Below are positions 6,812-13,851 of a stretch of DNA of 23,001 nt, one piece after another. The notes beneath the pieces were generated by a model, which saw only the letters and a list, made by a program, of their open reading frames with translations, searched no databases and was not told the DNA's origin. Origin of the DNA: Bacteroidota bacterium (GTDB taxonomy: Bacteria; Bacteroidota; Bacteroidia; Cytophagales; Cyclobacteriaceae); assembly GCA_023412765.1 (NCBI GenBank), contig JAEZBX010000206.1, positions 1 to 23,001 of the forward strand, in the 5' to 3' direction. Numbering within the stretch: position 1 is the first letter of the stretch; the number at the start of each line of letters is the position of its first letter. The translations under genes were made by a program, and so were the position numbers.

Positions 6812-9211
6812 TCAGTTACCCACGCGATGTTGCTCTTCTTCTGATGCCGACTTCATTCGAACAGATCTCAATTTATTATTTCCAAATGATCGCGTATAGG
6901 TGACCCGAAAGAAACGATTGAACCAATGATAGGTCCACCTTGAATAAAATTCTGCATCAGAATCGGTCTTTAACCTCCAATTGTTGGTGTTCAGAATATC
7001 ATCCGCTGATAACCTGATTATCCCGTGCCTACCCAGATCCTTTTGAATCCCAGCATTAAGTGATCCAGACGGTAAAAACTGTGTGAGTCCCAAAAGCATA
7101 TTTGACTGGTAAGTCCCGGATATCTCAGCCGAAAAATTCTTTGGCAATGTAAACTGATTCGTAAGGTTCAGGTTGACACCATATAGGTTCCTACTGATAT
7201 TGTCTGCCATGTGTGCAGTCCTTGCACTTTGTAGCTGCGCCGTAATGTTGCTTTGAATCTCCCACCATGGAGCAACGGCGGCCCCATACGACAGCGTCAG
7301 TGACGCGGTGTTCATGTATTTTAGATTTTCTGACTTATATGTAATGGTGTTTGCCTCACTGTCAAGTTCAGGTTGCATTATCACAATCTCTCTTTGGGTA
7401 TGGGAAAACTGGGCTGAGATCAACCATTGTCGAACGTGGTATGTTGCCGAAACTGCATCAGCGATTGCAGGATATAGCGACGTGTTCCCTGCTGAGAAGG
7501 TTCTCGGTCCCCAGAAAAATACATATGGTGCAATATCATTGTATGTGGGACGTGTAATCCGCTTTGAATAAGACAACTGGATATCTTTCTCGGAGCCAAT
7601 CCCTCTTTTCACAGAAACACTTGGAAAGAAATAACCGTATTTTCTGTCAACTAAATTATCCTCGTCTGGCGTGCCGATATTGGTGTGCGTATACTCGTAT
7701 CGTAGTCCACCATTAACCTGCCACCTTTCTGCGGGTTGCCACTTTGCAGATAGGTAGCCAGCGCAAATATTTTCCTCAAGCCTGGAGAAAGATGTGAACA
7801 CCGGATCAACGATCCAATTGCCTTCCGACTCCCGGCGTGTAAGCACGTCATTGTCCAATGCAGATCTTACGGCTTTTACGCCGGTTTCAAGTGTTAGCGC
7901 ATCCGATATGTTATAGTTATAATCCGCTTTTGCAACCAGGAACCGAATTGGTGTCGACTTGCTGAGATCAATCTTCGATTCCTCTGTTGCACTGCCCTCG
8001 ATGTGCTTCGCCAAGTTGTCATAAGTCGAAGGATTATCGTTTTCATAGTACAGGTAGTCGAAGCCAATGGTGATTTCACTCCTGTCAGACAATTTTGTTT
8101 GATATGCAACCGAGGCAGTAGCGCTTTGCCACAGATTTTTTTCCCAGGCCGTCATAGTTGTCAGGATAGTCGAATCTGTACCTACCTGATTCGTATCATC
8201 TGTATTCGCATCAAGAGTCCAGTTTCTTCTATAGCCGGTTAATAATAAGTTTATTGAGGAGTTATCGCTGACTTTCCACTCAAAACCCATGCTTGCATTT
8301 TGCTGAATGGTGAAATTTTCACGATGGCTATAGGCCGAAATGCGCTGTGGTATACCGTTGTTGAATGACCTTGTTTCCGACCGATAATAGTGTAGATTTC
8401 GATTTGTTGAAATGCCATAATCAGCAAAAAAAGCAAACCTCTCATTCCTGTGGTTGACATTAAAGTTACCGCCAAACGCATCCGCCCACCTCGCTCCTGC
8501 CATCAAGCTGAATGAACCATTTGTGCCCATTGTTTCATCTTTCTTCGTCACGAGGTGGATGATCCCACCGCTCCCCTCAGCATCGTACTGCGATGGCGGA
8601 GCGGTGATCAATTCAATCTTTTCAAGATTGGCAGCGTTCATCCCATCCAACATCTGAAGTACGACGTCCAGTGGCACTTGTAAAGGTTTTTCATTTATCA
8701 TCACGCGCACACCCGGTCTTCCATTTAAGGAAATGGTATTGGTCTGTTTGTTGACGGTTACTCCGGGAGATTTTTGAAGCACTTCGAGGATTGAGTTTCC
8801 CGACGACGTGATACTTCCTCCCAGGTTAATTACAAGCCTGTCAATTTTCTGGTCCAGCAATTGGCGATTCTCTTTTATGATGACTTCATTCAACTCAGTA
8901 GAGGATTCCTGAAGAATAATATCTCCAAGGTCAACATCGCCGTTCACCACCGAAATAACTTGTGATTGATGTTTTATATACCCGATCATCGAGACGCTGA
9001 CCCTGTATCTGCCAGATGTTACTTTCTCAAATGAAAATGCGCCCGACATCTCTGTCACAACCCCGTTGACAAAAGTAGAATCATCCGTAAATAGGACTAC
9101 CGTTGCAAAGGCCAGACCCTCCTTGCCATCCTTAATCATACCAGTAATACGCGACTGGCTGTACACCTGCATCGAACAAAGGCAAATCAAAATAACTGAA
9201 GGGAGTTTCAT
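6812..9211 (-). CDS. TonB-dependent-receptor-like outer-membrane beta-barrel protein with carboxypeptidase-regulatory domain
   Basis: A 799-residue outer-membrane protein. Residues 1-18 are a signal peptide ending at VYSQ. Residues about 19-105 form a carboxypeptidase-regulatory-like Ig domain (GAFSFEKVTSGRYRVSVSMI). A plug-like region follows (about 115-220; VLQKSPGVTVNK, then the APPSQYDAEGSGGIIHLVTK signature). The rest is a large barrel rich in alternating aromatic residues. Length and layout fit the OMP_b-brl_3 type of Bacteroidota receptor rather than SusC, which is longer and paired with SusD; no SusD gene is present. The last strand (FFRVTYTRSFG) is followed by about 20 charged residues. 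The gene lies 39 bp after mddA and may be co-transcribed. Ligand unknown. Confidence 0.9.
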   Translation of the reverse strand: MKLPSVILICLCSMQVYSQSRITGMIKDGKEGLAFATVVLFTDDSTFVNGVVTEMSGAFSFEKVTSGRYRVSVSMIGYIKHQSQVISVVNGDVDLGDIILQESSTELNEVIIKENRQLLDQKIDRLVINLGGSITSSGNSILEVLQKSPGVTVNKQTNTISLNGRPGVRVMINEKPLQVPLDVVLQMLDGMNAANLEKIELITAPPSQYDAEGSGGIIHLVTKKDETMGTNGSFSLMAGARWADAFGGNFNVNHRNERFAFFADYGISTNRNLHYYRSETRSFNNGIPQRISAYSHRENFTIQQNASMGFEWKVSDNSSINLLLTGYRRNWTLDANTDDTNQVGTDSTILTTMTAWEKNLWQSATASVAYQTKLSDRSEITIGFDYLYYENDNPSTYDNLAKHIEGSATEESKIDLSKSTPIRFLVAKADYNYNISDALTLETGVKAVRSALDNDVLTRRESEGNWIVDPVFTSFSRLEENICAGYLSAKWQPAERWQVNGGLRYEYTHTNIGTPDEDNLVDRKYGYFFPSVSVKRGIGSEKDIQLSYSKRITRPTYNDIAPYVFFWGPRTFSAGNTSLYPAIADAVSATYHVRQWLISAQFSHTQREIVIMQPELDSEANTITYKSENLKYMNTASLTLSYGAAVAPWWEIQSNITAQLQSARTAHMADNISRNLYGVNLNLTNQFTLPKNFSAEISGTYQSNMLLGLTQFLPSGSLNAGIQKDLGRHGIIRLSADDILNTNNWRLKTDSDAEFYSRWTYHWFNRFFRVTYTRSFGNNKLRSVRMKSASEEEQHRVGN

Positions 9212-9235
9212 CGAAGGTATGCTAATTAGCGTGTC

Positions 9236-9250
9236 TTAAGTCAGACTTAA
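9236..9250. promoter_or_regulatory. Perfect 15-bp palindrome between mddA and the receptor gene
   Basis: TTAAGTCAGACTTAA, two 7-bp arms around a central A. It begins one base beyond the mddA stop (9251) and ends 24 bp from the receptor start. The tight centre suits a dimeric regulator site better than an RNA hairpin, and no T-run follows on the minus strand. A processing or attenuation site is the alternative. Confidence 0.45.
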
Positions 9251-10033
9251 TTATATGCTCCGGTTTTCTACGGCCGACGGTGAATCCGAGTTCCTCCTTT
9301 TAGAAATTTTAACAAATGGAATAATCATGGGCGCTGACTTTTTATAGTCCTTATAGCGCTGGCCGAATTCTTTAATTAGGTCATTCTCTTCAAATTGAAT
9401 TGCTGTTAGTATATACGCTGTCGTCATTATCGCGAAGAACAAGTGTGCAATGGTCATAGTAGGTGTTGACCAGAACGCGATTATGAAGCCCAAGTACAAG
9501 GGATGCCTTACATGCTTGTAAAAAAATGGTGTTTTGAAGGGCAATGGCTGATACTTTTCGCCGATGAAATAGAACCAGACTTGTCTCAAGCCAAACAAAT
9601 CGAAATGATTAATCAAAAAAGTGCTTATCAGCACTATCCCAAAGCCAGTGAGACAAATGGTGTTAAGCAGAATTTGAATCGGCTCAGCCTCGATGTTCCA
9701 TATGACACCGCCCATTGGTTGCCAATATTTAAAAAGAAGAATGAGGCATAAACTTGCAAGCAATACGTACGTGCTTCGTTCGATCGGCTGGGGCACGATC
9801 CGGGTCCACCATCTTTTAAAAGCGGGCCTCGCCATCACACTATGTTGCATGGCAAACAACGTTAGCAGCGCTGCATTGACTATCAGAGCATAGCCCAACG
9901 GTAATGATGGTACACTATCTATATGCTTAGGTACTAGTATTGCGCTGACGAAGCCTACTGCATAACAGAATGTTGCAAAGAAGGTGATGTAGGCCACGAA
10001 GCCGTATAAAAGAAACAGGACACCCTTTTTCAT
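9251..10033 (-). CDS. mddA: Methanethiol S-methyltransferase (MddA), membrane protein
   Basis: A 260-residue, five-helix membrane protein of the NnrU/isoprenylcysteine-methyltransferase-like group, the length of characterised MddA. Membrane segments are near 5-30, 47-66, 87-104, 121-142 and 192-215. Family hallmarks are MQHSVMARPAFKRWW (62-76), LINHFDLFGLRQVW (140-153), the SAM-pocket HVRHPLYLGF (174-183), and the acidic pair in FEENDL (214-219) followed by YKDYKKSAPMIIPF. MddA methylates methanethiol with S-adenosylmethionine to give dimethyl sulfide, without needing sulfonium compounds. The receptor gene follows 39 bp downstream. The family call is strong from motifs; the reaction is transferred from relatives and not proven here. 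Confidence 0.85.
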   Translation of the reverse strand: MKKGVLFLLYGFVAYITFFATFCYAVGFVSAILVPKHIDSVPSLPLGYALIVNAALLTLFAMQHSVMARPAFKRWWTRIVPQPIERSTYVLLASLCLILLFKYWQPMGGVIWNIEAEPIQILLNTICLTGFGIVLISTFLINHFDLFGLRQVWFYFIGEKYQPLPFKTPFFYKHVRHPLYLGFIIAFWSTPTMTIAHLFFAIMTTAYILTAIQFEENDLIKEFGQRYKDYKKSAPMIIPFVKISKRRNSDSPSAVENRSI

Positions 10034-10181
10034 GAGAATTTGTTTTGGTTAATGAGTATTGGGAGATTCTTTGACCACCGTAAGAGATTTCAGGGAATCT
10101 GAACTCATACTGTTAGCCTAAAAACTGGCCCGGATTTTTTACGCTCAAAGATGGAGAGGCGGTCGTAAAGGTGTGTTTAAC

Positions 10182-10211
10182 CCTTGTTGCAACGGGTTTA
10201 AAGTTTTTTTT
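10182..10211 (+). terminator. Possible intrinsic terminator, plus orientation
   Basis: AACCC and GGGTT arms flank TTGTTGCAAC, followed by AAAG and then eight T. Read on the plus strand this resembles a rho-independent terminator, but no plus-strand gene ends here, so it may instead be a repeat fragment or stop antisense transcription. Confidence 0.3.
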
Positions 10212-10229
10212 GAAGCATGCGGAGCATGC

Positions 10230-10297
10230 GTTATTAGTTATAAGTTATTAGTTAATTGCGCGTGTGCGCATGTTTCGTTAATCGTTATCCGTTAATC
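10230..10297 (+). repeat. Heptad array, GTTATTA/GTTAATC type, split by a hairpin
   Basis: First block: GTTATTA, GTTATAA, GTTATTA, GTTAATT (10230-10257). Second block: GTTAATC, GTTATCC, GTTAATC (10277-10297). Between them is the perfect hairpin TGCGC-GTGT-GCGCA. Confidence 0.8.
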
Positions 10298-10376
10298 GGA
10301 GTGCGTGCGTCGCGCGAATCACTGTTCCTGTAGAAGATATTCGATGCTTTGTCCTCGTGTGGTGCCCTTGGATAAC

Positions 10377-10411
10377 AGGTCACTAATAACGGATAACTGA
10401 TAACTATTAAC
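10377..10411 (-). repeat. Heptad array, minus orientation, containing a stop codon
   Basis: Minus-strand units read GTTAATA, GTTATCA, GTTATCC, GTTATTA, GTGACCT. The first unit includes the last base pair of the final Arg codon and the TAA stop of the hybrid regulator. It is inverted relative to the array at 10230-10297. Confidence 0.8.
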
Positions 10412-12305
10412 GGCCCAAAAAGCCCATTGCCGTAGCGATCTCAACAAACTCAGGCTCTTTATGAAGGGGATAGAACTGTGGCTCGGTCATCAACCATGGC
10501 ATTTCCATATCGTGGGATTGATATGACTTCTTTAACCATTTCAATGCTTCTTTTTTTTCATCTAGCGCGGAATAGATGGCGGCAATAAAAAATGCAACGG
10601 ACCCCTGGTCATTATTGGCCAGACGGTCTTTTAGTTCTTCCACAATCTTCATAGCGCTGGCTCTGTCTCCATCCTTCGCATATGCTGCTCCCATCCACCC
10701 CAACATACGGGGGTAGCGGATACCTTCCAGCGAGATGGCCTTGTTGAAGTACTCGATAGACTCCTTGTAACGCTTCATATTGAGCAGCAAAAAACCATGA
10801 GCATCAAGTGTATAGTAGTTGTTGAACATCTTAACCCTTGCACTAGAAAATTCAAGGGCTTCATCCATCCGATTGTTATAGAAGTATGCCAAATTGATTC
10901 TGCTATTGGGATAGTACGGATCTTTTTGATTTAACCGTTCCGCATACGCCATAGCTTCATCGTGCCGCGATACAAAGTTCAGGTAGTCTGCGTACAAAGC
11001 CAGCGCATCCGGATGGTCGTTGACGATTCCCATTTTATAATGATGTTCGGCGCCTTTGATGTCCCAGTCGTGATATAACTTGTAAAAGCCCATTAACATG
11101 TGTGCTTCATCGAGGGTCGGCTCGAGCTGCAGGGCTTTATCCAAAAACGGTTTTCCTTTCTCCAGTGCATCGAGGGCACTCAGTTCTGCTGACCAGATAG
11201 CGGCAAGTCCGATATAACTGTTGGCTAGAAATGCATAGGCCCGTGCATAGTTGGGATCAAGGGTGATGGCTTCCGTCAGCAAATCAATTGAATTGTGTGC
11301 GCCCTGATTCGAATATGTCCTGTATTCATAAATTGCCTTCAGGTATAAATCGTACGCCTTTGAATTACGCGTATCGGTTTCGGAAAGCTTTGATTTTTCT
11401 TCTGGAGAGATCTCTGCATTTAATTCATTTACCACATACTGCGCAATTTCACTCTGTATGGCGAATACATCGGCCAACTCGCGGTTATAGCTCTTCGCCC
11501 ACACCTGTGTCTCCGTTTCGCCATCAATCAGACGGACATCGATGCGCACCTGATTATTATCGCGCTGCACGCTTCCCTCAAGCAGGGCAGCGACACCGAG
11601 TTCTTTTGCAATTTCGCGCGCCGGCTTTGAACTCGCGCGATATTGTTCCACTGAAGTGCGAGCGATCACGCGAAGTTCAGAAACACGCGACAAACTAGTA
11701 CGAATCGCTTCAATGACGCCTTCGGTGAAATATTCGGTGCGTTTATCGGTGGAAAGGTTTTTGAACGGAAGGATGGCGATCGACTTGTCGTTACCTGTCA
11801 CAAAGGGCCTCCGTGTATAATTGAAATAAATAAATCCGATAATAGTGGTGATAACAACGATGGCCACCAGAACTGGGAGAGTTTGTTTTCTCGATGTCTC
11901 CGCTACTGCATCTGCTACTGTCGCGGGTTCCTGAGAAAGCGGTTGAGAATCGCTTGATGGCTCAACTGCTTTATGCTTAGCCTCCCCCGGAGTGAATCCG
12001 AAGTATTCGTTGAAGCATGTATTGAAATATGTCGCGCTTCCGAATCCAACTTTATCCGCAACTTCGACAGCGGTTAGGTCTCCTCGCTTCAGCAATTCCA
12101 TTCCGCGTTCCAGACGATACTCTCGGATAAATTGGCTCACCGACTGGCCTGTCGTAGTAGTCAGTTTGCGATGCAATTGCGAGCGGCTCATGCCCATTTG
12201 CCGCGCAAGTTCTTCAACTCCGAACTGATCATTGGTAAGATTTGCATCGACAGCGTCTCGCAGTTTACCGAGAAAAGTACCAACAACTGCATGCGGTGAT
12301 TCCAT
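10407..12305 (-). CDS. Membrane-anchored AraC-type regulator with FlgO-like and TPR domains
   Basis: A 632-residue hybrid. Residues about 8-112 are an AraC-type double helix-turn-helix (LARQMGMSRSQLHRKL, then VADKVGFGSATYFNTCFNEYFGFTP). A low-complexity linker leads to one membrane segment at about 142-163. Residues about 174-290 (SIAILPFKNLSTDKRTEYF, then ALLEGSVQRDNNQVRIDVRL) match the TolB/FlgO-like domain found in CadC- and adenylate-cyclase-type regulators. The rest, about 310-625, is a run of TPR helices. The DNA-binding end would be cytoplasmic and the FlgO-TPR part across the membrane, so it probably senses an envelope signal directly. The signal and targets are unknown. A heptad array overlaps its stop codon. 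Confidence 0.92.
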   Translation of the reverse strand: MESPHAVVGTFLGKLRDAVDANLTNDQFGVEELARQMGMSRSQLHRKLTTTTGQSVSQFIREYRLERGMELLKRGDLTAVEVADKVGFGSATYFNTCFNEYFGFTPGEAKHKAVEPSSDSQPLSQEPATVADAVAETSRKQTLPVLVAIVVITTIIGFIYFNYTRRPFVTGNDKSIAILPFKNLSTDKRTEYFTEGVIEAIRTSLSRVSELRVIARTSVEQYRASSKPAREIAKELGVAALLEGSVQRDNNQVRIDVRLIDGETETQVWAKSYNRELADVFAIQSEIAQYVVNELNAEISPEEKSKLSETDTRNSKAYDLYLKAIYEYRTYSNQGAHNSIDLLTEAITLDPNYARAYAFLANSYIGLAAIWSAELSALDALEKGKPFLDKALQLEPTLDEAHMLMGFYKLYHDWDIKGAEHHYKMGIVNDHPDALALYADYLNFVSRHDEAMAYAERLNQKDPYYPNSRINLAYFYNNRMDEALEFSSARVKMFNNYYTLDAHGFLLLNMKRYKESIEYFNKAISLEGIRYPRMLGWMGAAYAKDGDRASAMKIVEELKDRLANNDQGSVAFFIAAIYSALDEKKEALKWLKKSYQSHDMEMPWLMTEPQFYPLHKEPEFVEIATAMGFLGR

Positions 12306-12322
12306 GAAAAGTATTCTTGTTA

Positions 12323-12330
12323 CAAATTTA
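12323..12330 (-). promoter_or_regulatory. Possible Bacteroidota -7 box (TAAATTTG)
   Basis: Minus-strand TAAATTTG fits TAnnTTTG and lies 17 bp upstream of the hybrid regulator start at 12305. No good TTG at the -33 position is seen, so support is weak. Confidence 0.3.
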
Positions 12331-12506
12331 TTGTCAACAAATCCGGAAAAAAAATTGAGATGTCGTCATTCTAGTGACATAGTATTTACCTGGCCTGCCT
12401 TTCGAAATCTACAATCACAACAACTATGGCCATTTCCAATCACCTTTCCAACGCCAAGGCTATAATACGCAATGTCCTGCTTTGTGTTTCGTTTGCGCGA
12501 AACACA

Positions 12507-13196
12507 TTAGTGGGCAAACAACACGTCAAGGTATTCATTCCGGTCTTCGCTGTGTAACGTCAACCGATTCCAATCAAAGTCAGGATTCATGATATGATCT
12601 GGGTTGGTGCTATATGGTTTACCGAGTTGTTGTCGCGCAAGCTCGCGGTAAATCGGCGTGAAGCAGAACTCAGGATCAATTGTATCCTTGATCTTGATTA
12701 TAAATTGGCTCCAGGTCTGGTAGCTGAAACTGCTGCGGGATGCAGGTGGTGCCTCATCAGCCGTCCAGGGTGAAATCAAAAGGTTGCCACCTTGCGGGCT
12801 CCATCCGTATGCGATCGCATCCGTAAAGAATTGATTCACAATATCCTGATATTCCTCAGGCACAAAATATACTGAACGTCCCGGGAAAATATACAGTGTG
12901 TCATAATAATGATAATGATGTTGTTCAATGTAGACCGTATCTGTTTCATAGATGAAGACACTGTCAATTGTTGCAACATAAAATGTATCGATTTCTGTTG
13001 CGACGGTATGTATTTCTACGGTATCCGTCTTCCAAAACGTCTTTTCGACATATATAGTGTCCGTGTCGGTGATCGTCACCGTGTCCTTTTTGATGATGGT
13101 AACGGTGTCATGGATAATTTCGCCGTCCAAAAAGATTTCTTCCGTGCATGAGCCAAGAATGACAACAGCGAGAAAAAATATGAGGGTACTTTTCAT
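12507..13196 (-). CDS. Lipoprotein with Thr/Asp-rich stalk and a metalloprotease-like but degenerate domain
   Basis: A 229-residue lipoprotein. The lipobox VILGSC places the lipidated cysteine at residue 17. Residues about 25-105 are a stalk of repeated Asp-Thr-Val/Ile units (HDTVTI, KDTVTI, TDTIYV, TDTVEI, TDTVYI, YDTLYI), probably an extended beta strand. The C-terminal domain (about 108-229) has RELARQQLGKP (184-194) followed by HIMNP (201-205). These resemble the zinc helix and Met-turn of metzincin-like proteases, but both histidines of HExxH are replaced by Arg (184 and 188). It is therefore likely an inactive relative or a binding protein. Surface or periplasmic location follows from lipidation. 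Name is uncertain; coding is not. Confidence 0.75.
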   Translation of the reverse strand: MKSTLIFFLAVVILGSCTEEIFLDGEIIHDTVTIIKKDTVTITDTDTIYVEKTFWKTDTVEIHTVATEIDTFYVATIDSVFIYETDTVYIEQHHYHYYDTLYIFPGRSVYFVPEEYQDIVNQFFTDAIAYGWSPQGGNLLISPWTADEAPPASRSSFSYQTWSQFIIKIKDTIDPEFCFTPIYRELARQQLGKPYSTNPDHIMNPDFDWNRLTLHSEDRNEYLDVLFAH

Positions 13197-13281
13197 ACGC
13201 TTGAGAGTTTTAACCGAAAAGTAGAGGCACTCAGAGCGTACTTCAATGACGAAAGTCAGTGATTGGGGAGACTTTGTCCCA

Positions 13282-13424
13282 TTTGTTCGATTCCCTGTTC
13301 GTTATTCGTTATTCCTTGTTCGATATTCGTTATTCCCTGTTCGATATTCGATATTCCCTGTTCGATATTTGTTCGATATTCCTTATTCCTTGTTCGATAT
13401 TCGATATTCGTTATCCGTTAATCG
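13282..13424 (+). repeat. Higher-order heptad array (21-nt units)
   Basis: Units of the form TTCGATA-TTCGTTA-TTCCCTG recur as 21-nt blocks, with at least four full blocks and shortened 11-12 nt blocks among them. The array ends in CGTTATCCGTTAATCG, joining it to the GTTATCA class. Its last 40 nt (13383-13422) recur exactly at 13718-13757. Confidence 0.85.
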
Positions 13425-13491
13425 TGCGTTTGGGCATGGGTGTGCGCTCGATTGGATAGTGTACAAACCTTCAATCCAGAGGTTAATGTCC

Positions 13492-13621
13492 GTTATCAGT
13501 TAATTCCGATAGCCATCGAGATAAGTTAATTGTGTGTGCGGCATATGCTTGTGCGCCTGCGCCTGTCCGGTAGGCAGGCTCGATTGGACAATCGTTATCA
13601 GTTAATCTTTATTGGTTAATT
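13492..13621 (+). repeat. Two short GTTATCA/GTTAATC arrays with linker
   Basis: GTTATCA-GTTAATT at 13492-13505, then GTTATCA-GTTAATC-TTTATTG-GTTAATT at 13594-13621. The linker contains the palindrome at 13555-13579 and the box GCTCGATTGGA. Confidence 0.7.
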
Positions 13622-13643
13622 CTACTTTGTCAAGTTAGAAAAT

Positions 13644-13757
13644 GGGAATAGGGAATAGGGAGTAAGGAATAAGGGCAGGTCGCAAAGTTCGCACCCTTAT
13701 TCCCTGTTCGATATTCGTTATTCCTTGTTCGATATTCGATATTCGTTATCCGTTAAT
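13644..13757 (+). repeat. Purine heptad array facing a pyrimidine heptad array
   Basis: GGGAATA, GGGAATA, GGGAGTA, AGGAATA (13644-13671) then AAGGG. An 18-nt spacer follows, then CCCTTATTCC and 21-nt TTCG units up to 13757. GGAATAAGGG (13666-13675) and CCCTTATTCC (13694-13703) are a perfect inverted pair that can form a hairpin or cruciform. Confidence 0.8.
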
Positions 13758-13805
13758 TAAGTGCGATCGATTAAAATAACCTACCTCCTTCAATAGGGCC
13801 AATAA

Positions 13806-13836
13806 ACCCGAACGTTAGCGGGTACTGGTTACCAGT
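13806..13836. terminator. Twin hairpins downstream of the 271-aa gene
   Basis: ACCCG/CGGGT (13806-13810 with 13819-13823), then directly ACTGG-TTA-CCAGT (13824-13836). They lie 16 bp beyond the stop at 13852. No T-run follows on the minus strand, so a terminator role is only possible. Confidence 0.3.
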
Positions 13837-13851
13837 TCACCCACTACCTTT

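Larger units (their letters stand above)
10034..10406. other. Non-coding stretch with hairpins and heptad arrays
   Basis: 373 bp without a gene, between the mddA start and the stop of the hybrid regulator. It holds a hairpin-plus-T-run (about 10182-10211), a GCATGC-GGA-GCATGC inverted pair (10215-10229), heptad arrays at 10230-10257, 10277-10297 and 10377-10411, and a perfect TGCGC-GTGT-GCGCA hairpin (10257-10270). Confidence 0.7.
13197..13851. other. Repeat field without genes
   Basis: 655 bp containing heptad arrays (13282-13424, 13492-13505, 13594-13621, 13644-13675, 13694-13757), two linkers that share GCTCGATTGGA (13446-13456 and 13578-13588), an imperfect palindrome GCCTGC/GCAGGC (13555-13579), and two small hairpins near the right end (13806-13836). 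Frames here encode heptapeptide repeats only because the DNA unit is 21 nt. Confidence 0.8.

Noticed and set aside
6812..9211. SusC-type nutrient receptor
   Set aside because: Too short and no SusD partner; the layout fits the OMP_b-brl_3 group better.
11288..11698. 136-residue plus-strand frame inside the hybrid regulator
   Set aside because: Lies wholly opposite the TPR and FlgO-coding region; no independent support.
13246..13503. Open frame with heptapeptide repeats such as VRYSLFP
   Set aside because: The 21-nt DNA unit gives a heptapeptide in every open frame; two overlapping frames show similar repeats, and there is no start region or motif.
13282..13757. CRISPR array
   Set aside because: Units are contiguous without unique spacers, and no cas gene is present.
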